Shown here: piece after piece, positions 4,645 through 10,436 of the stretch | How positions within the stretch are numbered: position 1 is the stretch's first letter | How the letters are laid out: the number at the start of each line of letters is the position of its first letter | NCBI GenBank assembly: GCA_011051075.1 | Contig: DREN01000387.1 | Coordinates: 1 to 10,436, forward strand | DNA: 10,436 nt | From: Deltaproteobacteria bacterium | GTDB taxonomy: Bacteria > Desulfobacterota > DSM-4660 > Desulfatiglandales > Desulfatiglandaceae | Reading direction: 5' to 3' | Translations under genes and position numbers: made by a program | The notes under the pieces: model-generated | What the model was told of the DNA's origin: nothing | Databases searched by the model: none | The model's input: the letters and a program-made list of their open reading frames with translations, nothing else

Positions 4645-7536
4645 GTGAAACTCTCCCAATACCTCAAGACCCTCAAGGCCCATCCTGATTTTTGCGATGC
4701 CTTTTCATACCACCGCTACCTCCCTTCGCGTGAGGCTGAATTCGGCCCCTCCACACGGTTTCACGAAGATATCCGCGACACCATGGAGAGGTTGGGTCTC
4801 ACAGGGCTCTACCGGCATCAGGCAGAGGCGCTGGAACATCTCAAAAAGGGGAACAACCTCCTGGTTGCCACGGAAACTGCCAGCGGCAAGAGCCTCATCT
4901 ACAACGTCGCGGTCCTTGAAAAAATCCTGGATAACAGAAAGAGCAGGGCCATATACATCTTTCCCCTAAAGGCCCTGGAGCAGGATCAGCTCAAAAATCT
5001 CTCCCCGTGGCTCAGGGGAATAAGGGGCATGGAGATCTCGGCCGACATCTACGACGGTGATACCACGCCCTACCGCAGGAAGAAGATCAGGGAACGTATC
5101 CCCCACATCCTTCTCACCAATCCGGACATGCTCCACAGGGGAATCCTGGCCCATCATCACAACTGGGAAGGGCTTCTCAGGGATCTCTCCTTTGTGGTCA
5201 TAGACGAGGTCCATACCTACCGGGGTATCTTCGGGTCACACCTGGCCCAGATCGTACGGCGCCTGAAGAGGCTGTGCAGGATCTACGGGTCGTGCCCCAG
5301 GTTCATCCTCCTGTCTGCCACCATCAGCAACCCAGAGGACTTTGGTCAAAGGCTGATCGGAGAGGAGATCCAGGTAATACAGAGAAGCGGAACCCCCAGG
5401 GCGGGCCAGCATTTCATCTTTCTCAATCCTGAGGAAAGCCCCAACTTCTTCTCTGCAAAGCTCTTTGTTCACTGCATGCGAAGCGGCTTCAGGACCATAG
5501 CCTTTACCCAGGCAAGGAAGGTTACCGAACTGATCCACGTGTGGACCTCCCGATTGGCACCCGAACTGACCAGGAGGATCAGCTCCTATCGGGCAGGCTT
5601 CATGCCCGGAGAGAGGAGGGGCATCGAGAAAAGACTGGCCAGCGGTGATCTCATGGGGGTGGTCACCACCAGCGCCCTCGAAATGGGGATCGACATCGGA
5701 TTCCTCGACATATGTATCCTGGTGGGGTACCCGGGCACCATTATTAACACCTTTCAGCGCGGGGGCCGGGTGGGCCGCTCCGGCAGGGAATCCATGGTGA
5801 TCCTGGTGGGAAAGCCCGACGCCCTGGACCAGTACTTCATGAAACACCCGGCTGATCTCTTTGAAAGGCCCTTTGAGGCGGCGGTCCTTGACCCTGACAA
5901 CCCGGTCGTCGTCCACGACCACCTCCCCTGCGCTGCCGCAGAGGCCCCCATCACCCTCAGGGATCGGGCATTCTGGGGAGAGGGACTTGATCCGCACCTT
6001 GAAAAGCTGGAACAGGAGGGCCTTTTAAACAGGACCGCAGAGGGAGATCCGGTCTGGTTCTCATCGAGGCGCAACCCCCAGCTCACGGTCAATATCCGCA
6101 CGGCCGGCCAGACCTACACCATATTTGAAAGGGAGACGGGACAGGCCATCGGCACGGTGGACGGTATCAGGGCCTTTAAGGAGTGCCATCCTGGCGCCAT
6201 CTACCTGCACCGGGCCCGCCAGTACGAGGTGGACCGGCTCATACTGGACAAGAAGGATATCGTGGTCCACCGGTCCCGGCTCAACTATTTCACGCGTACC
6301 CGCAGTGAAAAGGAGACCGAGATCATAAAAACAGTTCGCAGCAGGCCAGCGGGTCAGTTCCTTGTGAAGGAGGGGAGGCTCAAGGTCTTCGAACGAATCA
6401 CCGGTTATGAGAAGAGGACCCTTCCCGGCCAGGGCCTCATCGGTGTCTTTGATCTGAACCTTCCCCCGCAGATCTTCGAGACCATCGGGTTCTGGATTGA
6501 AATCGAGCCGGTCATAATGCGCTTTATCGAGGAGAAGGGGGGACATTTCATGGGAGGGATTCACGCCATAGAACACGCCGCCATCGGGATCTTTCCCCTC
6601 TTTGCCCTCTGTGACCGAAACGACATCGGCGGCATATGCTATCCGCACCATCCCCAGGTGCAAAAGAGCGCCATATTCATCTACGACGCCTATCCGGGCG
6701 GCGTGGGCCTGGCGCACAGGGGTTTTGAGGTTGTACTTGAGCTCCTTGAAAAAACCCTGGAGATCGTGAAAAGCTGTGAATGTGAGGACGGGTGCCCTTC
6801 GTGCATCCATTCACCAAAGTGCGGATCGGGCAACAAACCCCTGGACAAGGGAGCGGCAAGCCTGATCCTGGAGGCACTCACAGGACGCATATCCCTGAGC
6901 GAAATGTCAAACGAAAAGGTCACTGAGATAGCCCCTCCCCTGGTCCAGGAGAAGGAGCCGGAAAGGGAAGAGGCACGGGGGCCACGGATCATATACCTGG
7001 ACCTTGAGACACAGAAGACCGCCCAGGAGGTGGGCGGCTGGCAGAACGCTCATCTCATGAGGATCTCCGTGGCAGTGATATTTGACAGCCTTGATGAGAG
7101 GTTTTTCACCTTTGAAGAGGACAGATTAGGGGAACTCATGGGTCGTCTCACAGGGGCCGACCTGATCGTGGGTTTCAACATCAAGAGGTTTGACTACAGG
7201 GTCCTACGCGCCTACACACAAAGGGATCTTGGGACCCTGAACACCTTTGACATCTTAGAGGACATTCACAGGCGCTTAGGTTTCAGGCTCAGCCTGGATC
7301 ACCTGGCCAGGGAGACCCTGGGAACAGGGAAGACTGCCCACGGTCTCCAGGCAGTGGAGTGGTTCAGACAGGGTGAGATGAAAAAGCTCGCCGAATACTG
7401 CCAAAACGATGTTTCGACCACCAGGGATCTGTTCCTCTTCGGGCTCGAAAACGGGTACATGGTCTATCGGAAGAAGGGGGTTGAGACGAGGCTGCGCCTC
7501 GCGGTTGACTGGGACATGGAGAGGCTCTTGGGCTGA
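4645..7536 (+). CDS. DEAH-box helicase with MrfA-type zinc site fused to a DEDDy exonuclease (MrfA-MrfB-like)
   Basis: The 963-residue protein has two parts. The helicase (about 1-750) shows Walker A ATETASGKS (75-83), DEVH (187-190), SAT (224-226) and motif VI QRGGRVGRSG (371-380). It ends in a DUF1998/MZB-like region with cysteines C711, C713, C717 and C720 (CxCx3Cx2C), the zinc signature of Bacillus MrfA (YprA). After a Pro/Glu-rich linker (about 751-779), an RNase H-fold exonuclease (780-960) has D786 and E788 (DLET), N845/D850 (GFNIKRFD), and Y918/D922 (YCQND), a complete DEDDy set resembling MrfB (YprB). In Bacillus the two are separate proteins acting in mitomycin C damage repair, so I infer unwinding coupled to 3'-5' trimming in one chain. 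The GTG start follows an in-frame TGA at 4627, and no clear ribosome binding site is seen. The domains are certain; the repair role is inferred. Confidence 0.9.
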   Translation: MKLSQYLKTLKAHPDFCDAFSYHRYLPSREAEFGPSTRFHEDIRDTMERLGLTGLYRHQAEALEHLKKGNNLLVATETASGKSLIYNVAVLEKILDNRKSRAIYIFPLKALEQDQLKNLSPWLRGIRGMEISADIYDGDTTPYRRKKIRERIPHILLTNPDMLHRGILAHHHNWEGLLRDLSFVVIDEVHTYRGIFGSHLAQIVRRLKRLCRIYGSCPRFILLSATISNPEDFGQRLIGEEIQVIQRSGTPRAGQHFIFLNPEESPNFFSAKLFVHCMRSGFRTIAFTQARKVTELIHVWTSRLAPELTRRISSYRAGFMPGERRGIEKRLASGDLMGVVTTSALEMGIDIGFLDICILVGYPGTIINTFQRGGRVGRSGRESMVILVGKPDALDQYFMKHPADLFERPFEAAVLDPDNPVVVHDHLPCAAAEAPITLRDRAFWGEGLDPHLEKLEQEGLLNRTAEGDPVWFSSRRNPQLTVNIRTAGQTYTIFERETGQAIGTVDGIRAFKECHPGAIYLHRARQYEVDRLILDKKDIVVHRSRLNYFTRTRSEKETEIIKTVRSRPAGQFLVKEGRLKVFERITGYEKRTLPGQGLIGVFDLNLPPQIFETIGFWIEIEPVIMRFIEEKGGHFMGGIHAIEHAAIGIFPLFALCDRNDIGGICYPHHPQVQKSAIFIYDAYPGGVGLAHRGFEVVLELLEKTLEIVKSCECEDGCPSCIHSPKCGSGNKPLDKGAASLILEALTGRISLSEMSNEKVTEIAPPLVQEKEPEREEARGPRIIYLDLETQKTAQEVGGWQNAHLMRISVAVIFDSLDERFFTFEEDRLGELMGRLTGADLIVGFNIKRFDYRVLRAYTQRDLGTLNTFDILEDIHRRLGFRLSLDHLARETLGTGKTAHGLQAVEWFRQGEMKKLAEYCQNDVSTTRDLFLFGLENGYMVYRKKGVETRLRLAVDWDMERLLG

Positions 7537-7593
7537 CAAGGGCAATGCCTTGATTCCACGACCCGGAACCCGTTGAGCTCTAAAACGACGAGT

Positions 7594-7872
7594 TCACCCA
7601 CGCGAGTTGCGAGCGTCGGCTGGAGACTCTTGTTCTCTTACTTTCTTCCCGATTTCATAGAGGAAGTCAGGCGAAAAATCAGCGTTATTAGGCCATACGA
7701 TCGTATCTACATCAGGGTTAATGGAGAAGGACTTGAAGAAATCCAGGTCCTTAAGCGGCTCAAAAATGAGCCCATCAAGGTGCGGGTGCAAATCGACGAC
7801 CTTGATTTCTCCGCTATCAAATTGTACCTTTATCTTATAGCTTTCAAGATATTCGGCCTCCGTTTTACCCAT
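7594..7872 (-). CDS. DUF2442 domain protein
   Basis: A 92-residue protein with the DUF2442 pattern: a short lead-in, a strand with FDSGEIKVVDL (18-28), FEPLKD (37-42), and the hallmark TIVWPNNADFSPDFLYE (57-73). The function of the family is unknown. Its members are commonly found next to DUF4160 genes, as here, and the pair is sometimes suspected to be toxin-antitoxin-like, which is not established to my knowledge. TAGGAGGATG provides an AGGAGG ribosome binding site (7889-7884) overlapping the upstream stop codon, with an 11-base spacing to the ATG at 7872, so this gene was evidently translated in tandem with the DUF4160 frame. It is convergent with the helicase gene, 57 bp away. The last dozen residues (DARNSRG end) are less typical. 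A longer plus-strand frame over the same DNA is an antisense shadow. Confidence 0.85.
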   Translation of the reverse strand: MGKTEAEYLESYKIKVQFDSGEIKVVDLHPHLDGLIFEPLKDLDFFKSFSINPDVDTIVWPNNADFSPDFLYEIGKKVREQESPADARNSRG

Positions 7873-7887
7873 CGCATAATCATCCTC

Positions 7888-8031
7888 CTAATCAAGAGGT
7901 TCAATCCTTTCCAGAGGTTCCTTCCTTTGAGTCCTTTCCCAGTTCGCCATAAGCTCATCTCTATGTTGGAACGTCCATTCCAAAACCAAGGAGGTTGCCC
8001 GCCTTGGGAGCCCTCCAACGAGGTCTGCATG
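7888..8031 (-). pseudogene. DUF4160 gene remnant (C-terminal 47 codons)
   Basis: On the minus strand a frame from 8031 to the TAG at 7890-7888 reads GLPRRATSLVLEW, QHRDELMANWE, and ends in RIEPLD, which is the typical C-terminal half of DUF4160 proteins (usually about 80-85 residues). Going upstream, the frame meets TAA at 8034-8032, and I find no trace in any frame of the N-terminal part, which normally carries a DHxPPHFHA-like histidine motif. No start codon with a ribosome binding site is available in frame before the conserved block, although a Met exists in the middle. I therefore call it a truncated remnant. Its stop codon overlaps the ribosome binding site of the DUF2442 gene, the normal tandem arrangement. 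The assignment rests on motif memory and is fairly confident. Confidence 0.75.
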
Positions 8032-8242
8032 TTATAAGAGATCCCCCGTTCAGGTCATCAATTTCGGAAATAGGCTTTCAAACGATGGAGCAGTACCGCG
8101 GCTTTTCGCCGGGGGAGGGATCGTTGACCAACAAACGGCTGGTGAGTGCGAGCTTGCACGCGGCCGGATACTCCCTTGATGGTTCAACGAATTATTCTCC
8201 GGCGTACGTGGGGACCGATACAAAGAAACCCACTCCCTGTCA
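8032..8242. other. Noncoding stretch between the DUF4160 remnant and the transglycosylase gene
   Basis: About 210 bp with no convincing gene on either strand; frames here are short and unlike known proteins. It holds a small stem GTGC-GAGCTT-GCAC (8146-8159) and CGGC-TTTTC-GCCG near 8098-8110. On the minus strand, just after the transglycosylase stop, CCCAC (8256-8252) can pair with GTGGG (8233-8229), followed by TTTCTTT (8228-8222); this is at best a weak terminator with a long loop. The origin of the stretch is unclear. Confidence 0.4.
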
Positions 8243-9349
8243 TCATTCCCCGTGGGATATCCTTAACCTGTCGGCAAGCGTCCCCACTGCCACGGCAAAG
8301 AAGTTCGATCGGTTCCACTTGAGGATTACGCTGTAGTTGGGGTAGGCCAGAAAGGCCCGGCCACCCTTTCCATCGGGCTGGACCACCCATGCCCGCACCC
8401 GGGAGTCGTTGTTCAGTCCCCTCCCCGAAACGCCCATCCTCTCCCATTCACCGACGGTCTTTGTTGCGCGGGGACCTATAAGCCCCCTGTCGAACCCATC
8501 CGGAAGCCGCACCTCCCTGCCCCATCCCTGGCCCTTTTTCCAGCCTGACCGGGCCAGGTAGTTGGCCCCGGAGGCCAGGGCGTCGGCCACATTGTTCCAG
8601 ATATCGATCCTGCCGTCCCGGTCATGGTCCACGGCATAGGCGTGAAAGGATGATGGCATGAACTGCACCTGGCCCATGGCCCCTGCCCAGGATCCGTTCA
8701 TACGGTCCACTGAAATATGTCCCTCGTCCAGGATCTTCAGGGCGCGGAGCAGCTCCTTTCTGAAGTAGTTGCTGCGCCTTCCGTCATAGGCCAGGGTGGC
8801 CAGGGCCGCGAGGACCGGATAACCGCCGGTACGCTGCCCGTAACGTGTCTCAATGCCCCAGAGGGCCACCACATACTCGGGCTGGACCCCGTACTTATCT
8901 GAGATGCCTTTGAGGAGGTTTCTGTGCTCATGGAGCCTTTCCCGTCCCTGCTGAACGCTCTTTTCAGTGATCATCCGGCCGAGGTACTCATCAAGGGTAA
9001 GCCTGAACTCGGGCTGAGCCCGGTCGAGCCTGATGACCACGGTAAGGGGCTTCAGGCCTGGGAGGGCCTGATCCAGGGTGTTTGCGGAGATACCCATAGA
9101 GAGGGCCTCTTTACGTACCCCTTTGAGCCAGGTCTTAAACAATGGTTTTTCCGCCTGGGCAGAGGGCTCAGGCGCCCACAGAGCGAGAAGGGCTGTGAGC
9201 AGAAGACCTGAGGCCAGGAACCTGGCCTTCAGGCCCCACAAAATCCGCATCCCGCACAAAGTCCAGCAGGAGAAGGGGACCCGCCTGCCCGAGGTATCAT
9301 GGGCCGCTTCCATGTGGGTCATATGGTCCAGGTCAGGGGCCTTTTTCAT
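8243..9349 (-). CDS. Lytic murein transglycosylase, MltB family
   Basis: A 368-residue periplasmic enzyme that cleaves the MurNAc-GlcNAc bond of peptidoglycan and leaves 1,6-anhydro ends. The catalytic glutamate is E167 in ALWGIETRYG; GAMGQVQFMPSS (223-234) lines the active site; DHDRDGRIDI (241-250) matches the EF-hand-like calcium loop of Slt35/MltB. The C-terminal block with LAYPNYSVILKWNRS (334-348) is family-typical. The ATG at 9349 has an excellent AAAGGAG at a 7-base spacing and a promoter just upstream. This start places 33 polar residues before a hydrophobic stretch (about 45-60) ending in a signal-peptidase-I-like SAQA, so it is either a long n-region or a membrane anchor. An internal Met at residue 34 would give a normal signal peptide but has no clear ribosome binding site. 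No lipobox cysteine is seen, unlike E. coli MltB. Confidence 0.92.
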   Translation of the reverse strand: MKKAPDLDHMTHMEAAHDTSGRRVPFSCWTLCGMRILWGLKARFLASGLLLTALLALWAPEPSAQAEKPLFKTWLKGVRKEALSMGISANTLDQALPGLKPLTVVIRLDRAQPEFRLTLDEYLGRMITEKSVQQGRERLHEHRNLLKGISDKYGVQPEYVVALWGIETRYGQRTGGYPVLAALATLAYDGRRSNYFRKELLRALKILDEGHISVDRMNGSWAGAMGQVQFMPSSFHAYAVDHDRDGRIDIWNNVADALASGANYLARSGWKKGQGWGREVRLPDGFDRGLIGPRATKTVGEWERMGVSGRGLNNDSRVRAWVVQPDGKGGRAFLAYPNYSVILKWNRSNFFAVAVGTLADRLRISHGE

Positions 9350-9373
9350 TAAAATTCTCCTTTGAATGGTCCT

Positions 9374-9409
9374 GATAACGATTATTACCCGGGGGAGGAG
9401 ATTTTTCAA
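9374..9409 (-). promoter_or_regulatory. Sigma70-type promoter of the lytic transglycosylase gene
   Basis: On the minus strand TTGAAA (9409-9404, 5 of 6 to consensus) and AATAAT (9386-9381, 5 of 6) are separated by exactly 17 bp. Transcription would begin near 9374, giving a leader of about 25 bases that contains the strong AAAGGAG ribosome binding site before the ATG at 9349. The spacing, box quality and fit with the start codon make this the best promoter in the window. Confidence 0.65.
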
Positions 9410-9446
9410 GGTCTAAATAACCTTTCCCTTCCGGCAATGAAAAGGC

Positions 9447-9476
9447 TTGCATGGAGAAAGACCGATGATTATCATC
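9447..9476 (+). promoter_or_regulatory. Possible promoter with overlapping palindrome for the HAD hydrolase gene
   Basis: TTGCAT (9447-9452, a poor -35) and TATCAT (9470-9475, 5 of 6 to TATAAT) are 17 bp apart on the plus strand. The -10 lies inside a perfect palindrome GATGAT-T-ATCATC (9464-9476), which could be an operator or chance. The start codon is about 60 bp downstream. The weak -35 keeps confidence low. Confidence 0.3.
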
Positions 9477-9534
9477 TGCGGACCGGGACAAGCGTAAGGC
9501 CCGGATCCCTTGTCTGAACCTTGAGGATGGCACT

Positions 9535-10125
9535 ATGATGACCGATACACCCAGGATCTTACCCGAGGAACTGGCCTTTGATATTGACGGGGTAATAGCC
9601 GATTCCTTCAGGGCCTTTGTGAGAACGGCCCGTGACAGGTACGGACTGGATATCCGGTACGAGGAGATCACGGACTACGACTTCAGACAGGTTATCGATA
9701 TCGACGACAAAACGAGCGATGAAATCGTGGAGATGATACTGGAGGACCCACTTGGAATGGGCATAGACCCCATAAGGGGCGCCGCAGAGGTCCTAAGACG
9801 CCTTTCACTCCTCAGGCCCATACGCCTTGTCACGGCGAGGAGCAACAGGGAGGCCATCGGCGCGTGGTTTCACAGGATCCTGGGGCTTGGGGACGGGAGG
9901 GACATTATTGTTGAGGCGGTTGGATCCCACAAGGAAAAGCTACCAATACTCCTCAGACACGGGATCAGATACTTTGTGGAAGACCGCCTGGAAACCTGCT
10001 ATCTTCTACATGGAAGCCCGGTCACCCCCATCGTCTTTGAACAGCCCTGGAACCGCGGGGACCACCCCTTCTTGCGCGTGGAAAACTGGGAGGAGATCGG
10101 GGAGATGATCAAGTGGCCTCCCTGA
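9535..10125 (+). CDS. HAD-superfamily hydrolase, NT5C (5'-nucleotidase)-like
   Basis: A 196-residue cytoplasmic HAD phosphatase. Motif I is FDIDGVIADS (15-24), with nucleophile D16 and acid/base D18; motif II is the T100 in LVTARS (98-103); a lysine in SHKEK (K133 or K135) would be motif III; motif IV is the acidic pair E149 D150 in YFVEDRLE. Between motifs I and II is a helical cap (about 25-85). The length, the cap position and the PVTPIVFEQPWN segment (162-173) near the end are like the NT5C/deoxy-5'-nucleotidase group. It would remove phosphate from a nucleotide or another small ester; the substrate cannot be read here. GAGGA at 9523-9527 lies 7 bases before the ATG at 9535; a second ATG follows immediately (9538). 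It is divergent from the transglycosylase and convergent with the PqiB-like gene. Confidence 0.82.
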   Translation: MMTDTPRILPEELAFDIDGVIADSFRAFVRTARDRYGLDIRYEEITDYDFRQVIDIDDKTSDEIVEMILEDPLGMGIDPIRGAAEVLRRLSLLRPIRLVTARSNREAIGAWFHRILGLGDGRDIIVEAVGSHKEKLPILLRHGIRYFVEDRLETCYLLHGSPVTPIVFEQPWNRGDHPFLRVENWEEIGEMIKWPP

Positions 10126-10131
10126 CCGGGG

Positions 10132-10153
10132 AAAAAACAGCCAGTCCCTCTGG
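10132..10153 (-). terminator. Possible weak terminator of the PqiB-like gene
   Basis: On the minus strand, one base after the stop codon of the PqiB-like gene, CCAG-AGGGA-CTGG (10153-10141) forms a 4-bp GC-rich stem. CTG and then six T residues (10137-10132) follow. The stem is short for an intrinsic terminator, but position and T-run fit, and the neighbouring gene is convergent. Confidence 0.35.
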
Positions 10154-10154
10154 T

Positions 10155-10436
10155 TCATTTCCCGATTACGATTTTCGGCCGCCACTTGAGCCACTCATCC
10201 CTGACTTCATCATGCAGGACAAACCTGGCGCCGTTTTTCACAGGTCTGCCGGAGGGCGGGCCTGAAACGGTCTCCTTTTTCACGCCTCCCCCTTTTTTTC
10301 CCTTTGGGTCATCGAGGGTTACACCCCTGGCCTTGTCAAACCCGGTCTGTTCCCCACCGGCGCTCACCCTGGCCGGTGTGGCAAAGGCAATGCCCCCCTC
10401 CAGGATGGACTGCATCGATTCTGTCCTCACCTTTGC
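10155..10436 (-). CDS. PqiB/MCE-family intermembrane transport protein, C-terminal fragment
   Basis: The minus-strand frame is open from the right edge to a TGA at 10157-10155, giving the last 93 residues of a longer protein. The segment VRTESMQSILEGGIAFATP near its start is the repeat-boundary signature of PqiB/YebT-type MCE proteins, and NGARFVLHDEVRDEW near the end matches their usual FxLxD/Y ending. Such proteins are anchored in the inner membrane and stack MCE domains into a periplasmic tunnel for lipid transport. The anchor and MCE domains lie outside the window. The middle (about 25-65) is low-complexity, with Gly and Lys. No PqiC gene follows on this strand; the HAD gene lies convergent 29 bp away. 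A GTG at 10430 is an internal codon rather than a start, since the homologous block extends upstream of it. It could alternatively be YebT/LetB-like. Confidence 0.75.
   Translation of the reverse strand, partial: AKVRTESMQSILEGGIAFATPARVSAGGEQTGFDKARGVTLDDPKGKKGGGVKKETVSGPPSGRPVKNGARFVLHDEVRDEWLKWRPKIVIGK

Noticed and set aside
5236..6810. Two minus-strand open frames of about 250 codons each (5236-5997 and 6061-6810)
   Set aside because: Both are antisense shadows of the helicase gene, with no motifs and no ribosome binding sites.
7540..7556. Hairpin CAAGG...CCTTG after the helicase stop as a terminator
   Set aside because: A five-base stem with no T-run after it on either strand.
7830..8030. 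Minus-strand 66-codon frame starting at an ATG at 8030
   Set aside because: It is a shifted frame over the DUF4160 remnant; the +1-related frame gives the family match and this one gives none.
7573..8037. Plus-strand open frame of 154 codons over the DUF2442 region
   Set aside because: The minus strand carries a clear DUF2442 gene with a good ribosome binding site and a DUF4160 tail; the plus frame is its antisense.
8040..8240. Group II intron end or attC-like site
   Set aside because: Small GC stems and GTGC/GCAC pairs look suggestive, but no domain V sequence, attC core sites or associated enzyme could be found.
8222..8256. Intrinsic terminator of the transglycosylase gene
   Set aside because: The CCCAC/GTGGG stem is only 5 bp with an 18-base loop overlapping the stop codon, and the T-tract is interrupted; too weak to call as a feature.

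Overview
The window looks like a chromosomal segment of a free-living, moderately GC-rich Gram-negative bacterium. The best guess is Desulfobacterota (the former Deltaproteobacteria). This rests on a PqiB-like MCE protein and an MltB-type lytic transglycosylase (outer-membrane cell plan), Shine-Dalgarno-led genes with some GTG starts, and short degenerate 7-8 bp tandem repeats between genes, which I associate with that group from memory. No tRNA, rRNA, CRISPR array, transposase, integrase or phage gene is visible.

Layout. Positions 1-1609 (minus) hold nearly all of an AMP-forming acyl-CoA synthetase whose extreme C-terminus lies off the left edge. A 412-bp divergent intergenic region (1610-2021) follows, with a promoter-like site and two period-7 repeat arrays. 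On the plus strand come an Uup-like ABC-F ATPase (2022-3989), a small acidic protein of unknown function (4110-4448) whose upstream leader holds a third repeat element with two hairpins, and then a 196-bp gap framed by two inverted arrays of an octamer. Next is a 963-residue protein (4645-7536) that joins a DEAH-type helicase carrying a four-cysteine MrfA-like zinc site to a DEDDy 3'-5' exonuclease domain. This looks like a one-polypeptide version of the MrfA/MrfB (YprA/YprB) DNA-repair pair and is the most interesting gene here.

Positions 7594-8031 (minus) hold a small accessory module: an intact DUF2442 gene preceded by the last 47 codons of a DUF4160 gene that has lost its N-terminal half. 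About 210 bp with no recognisable gene follow (8032-8242). Then come an exported MltB-family lytic transglycosylase (8243-9349, minus) with a good sigma70-type promoter, a divergently transcribed NT5C-like HAD hydrolase (9535-10125, plus), and the C-terminal end of a PqiB/MCE protein (10155 to the right edge, minus).

Functional picture. The genes are mostly unrelated housekeeping or stress functions: acyl activation, ribosome-associated ABC-F ATPase, DNA repair, peptidoglycan turnover, nucleotide or phosphate-ester hydrolysis, and envelope lipid transport. They do not form one pathway. The noncoding DNA is unusual: four different short-period degenerate repeat families occur within about 3 kb, each outside confident coding sequence.
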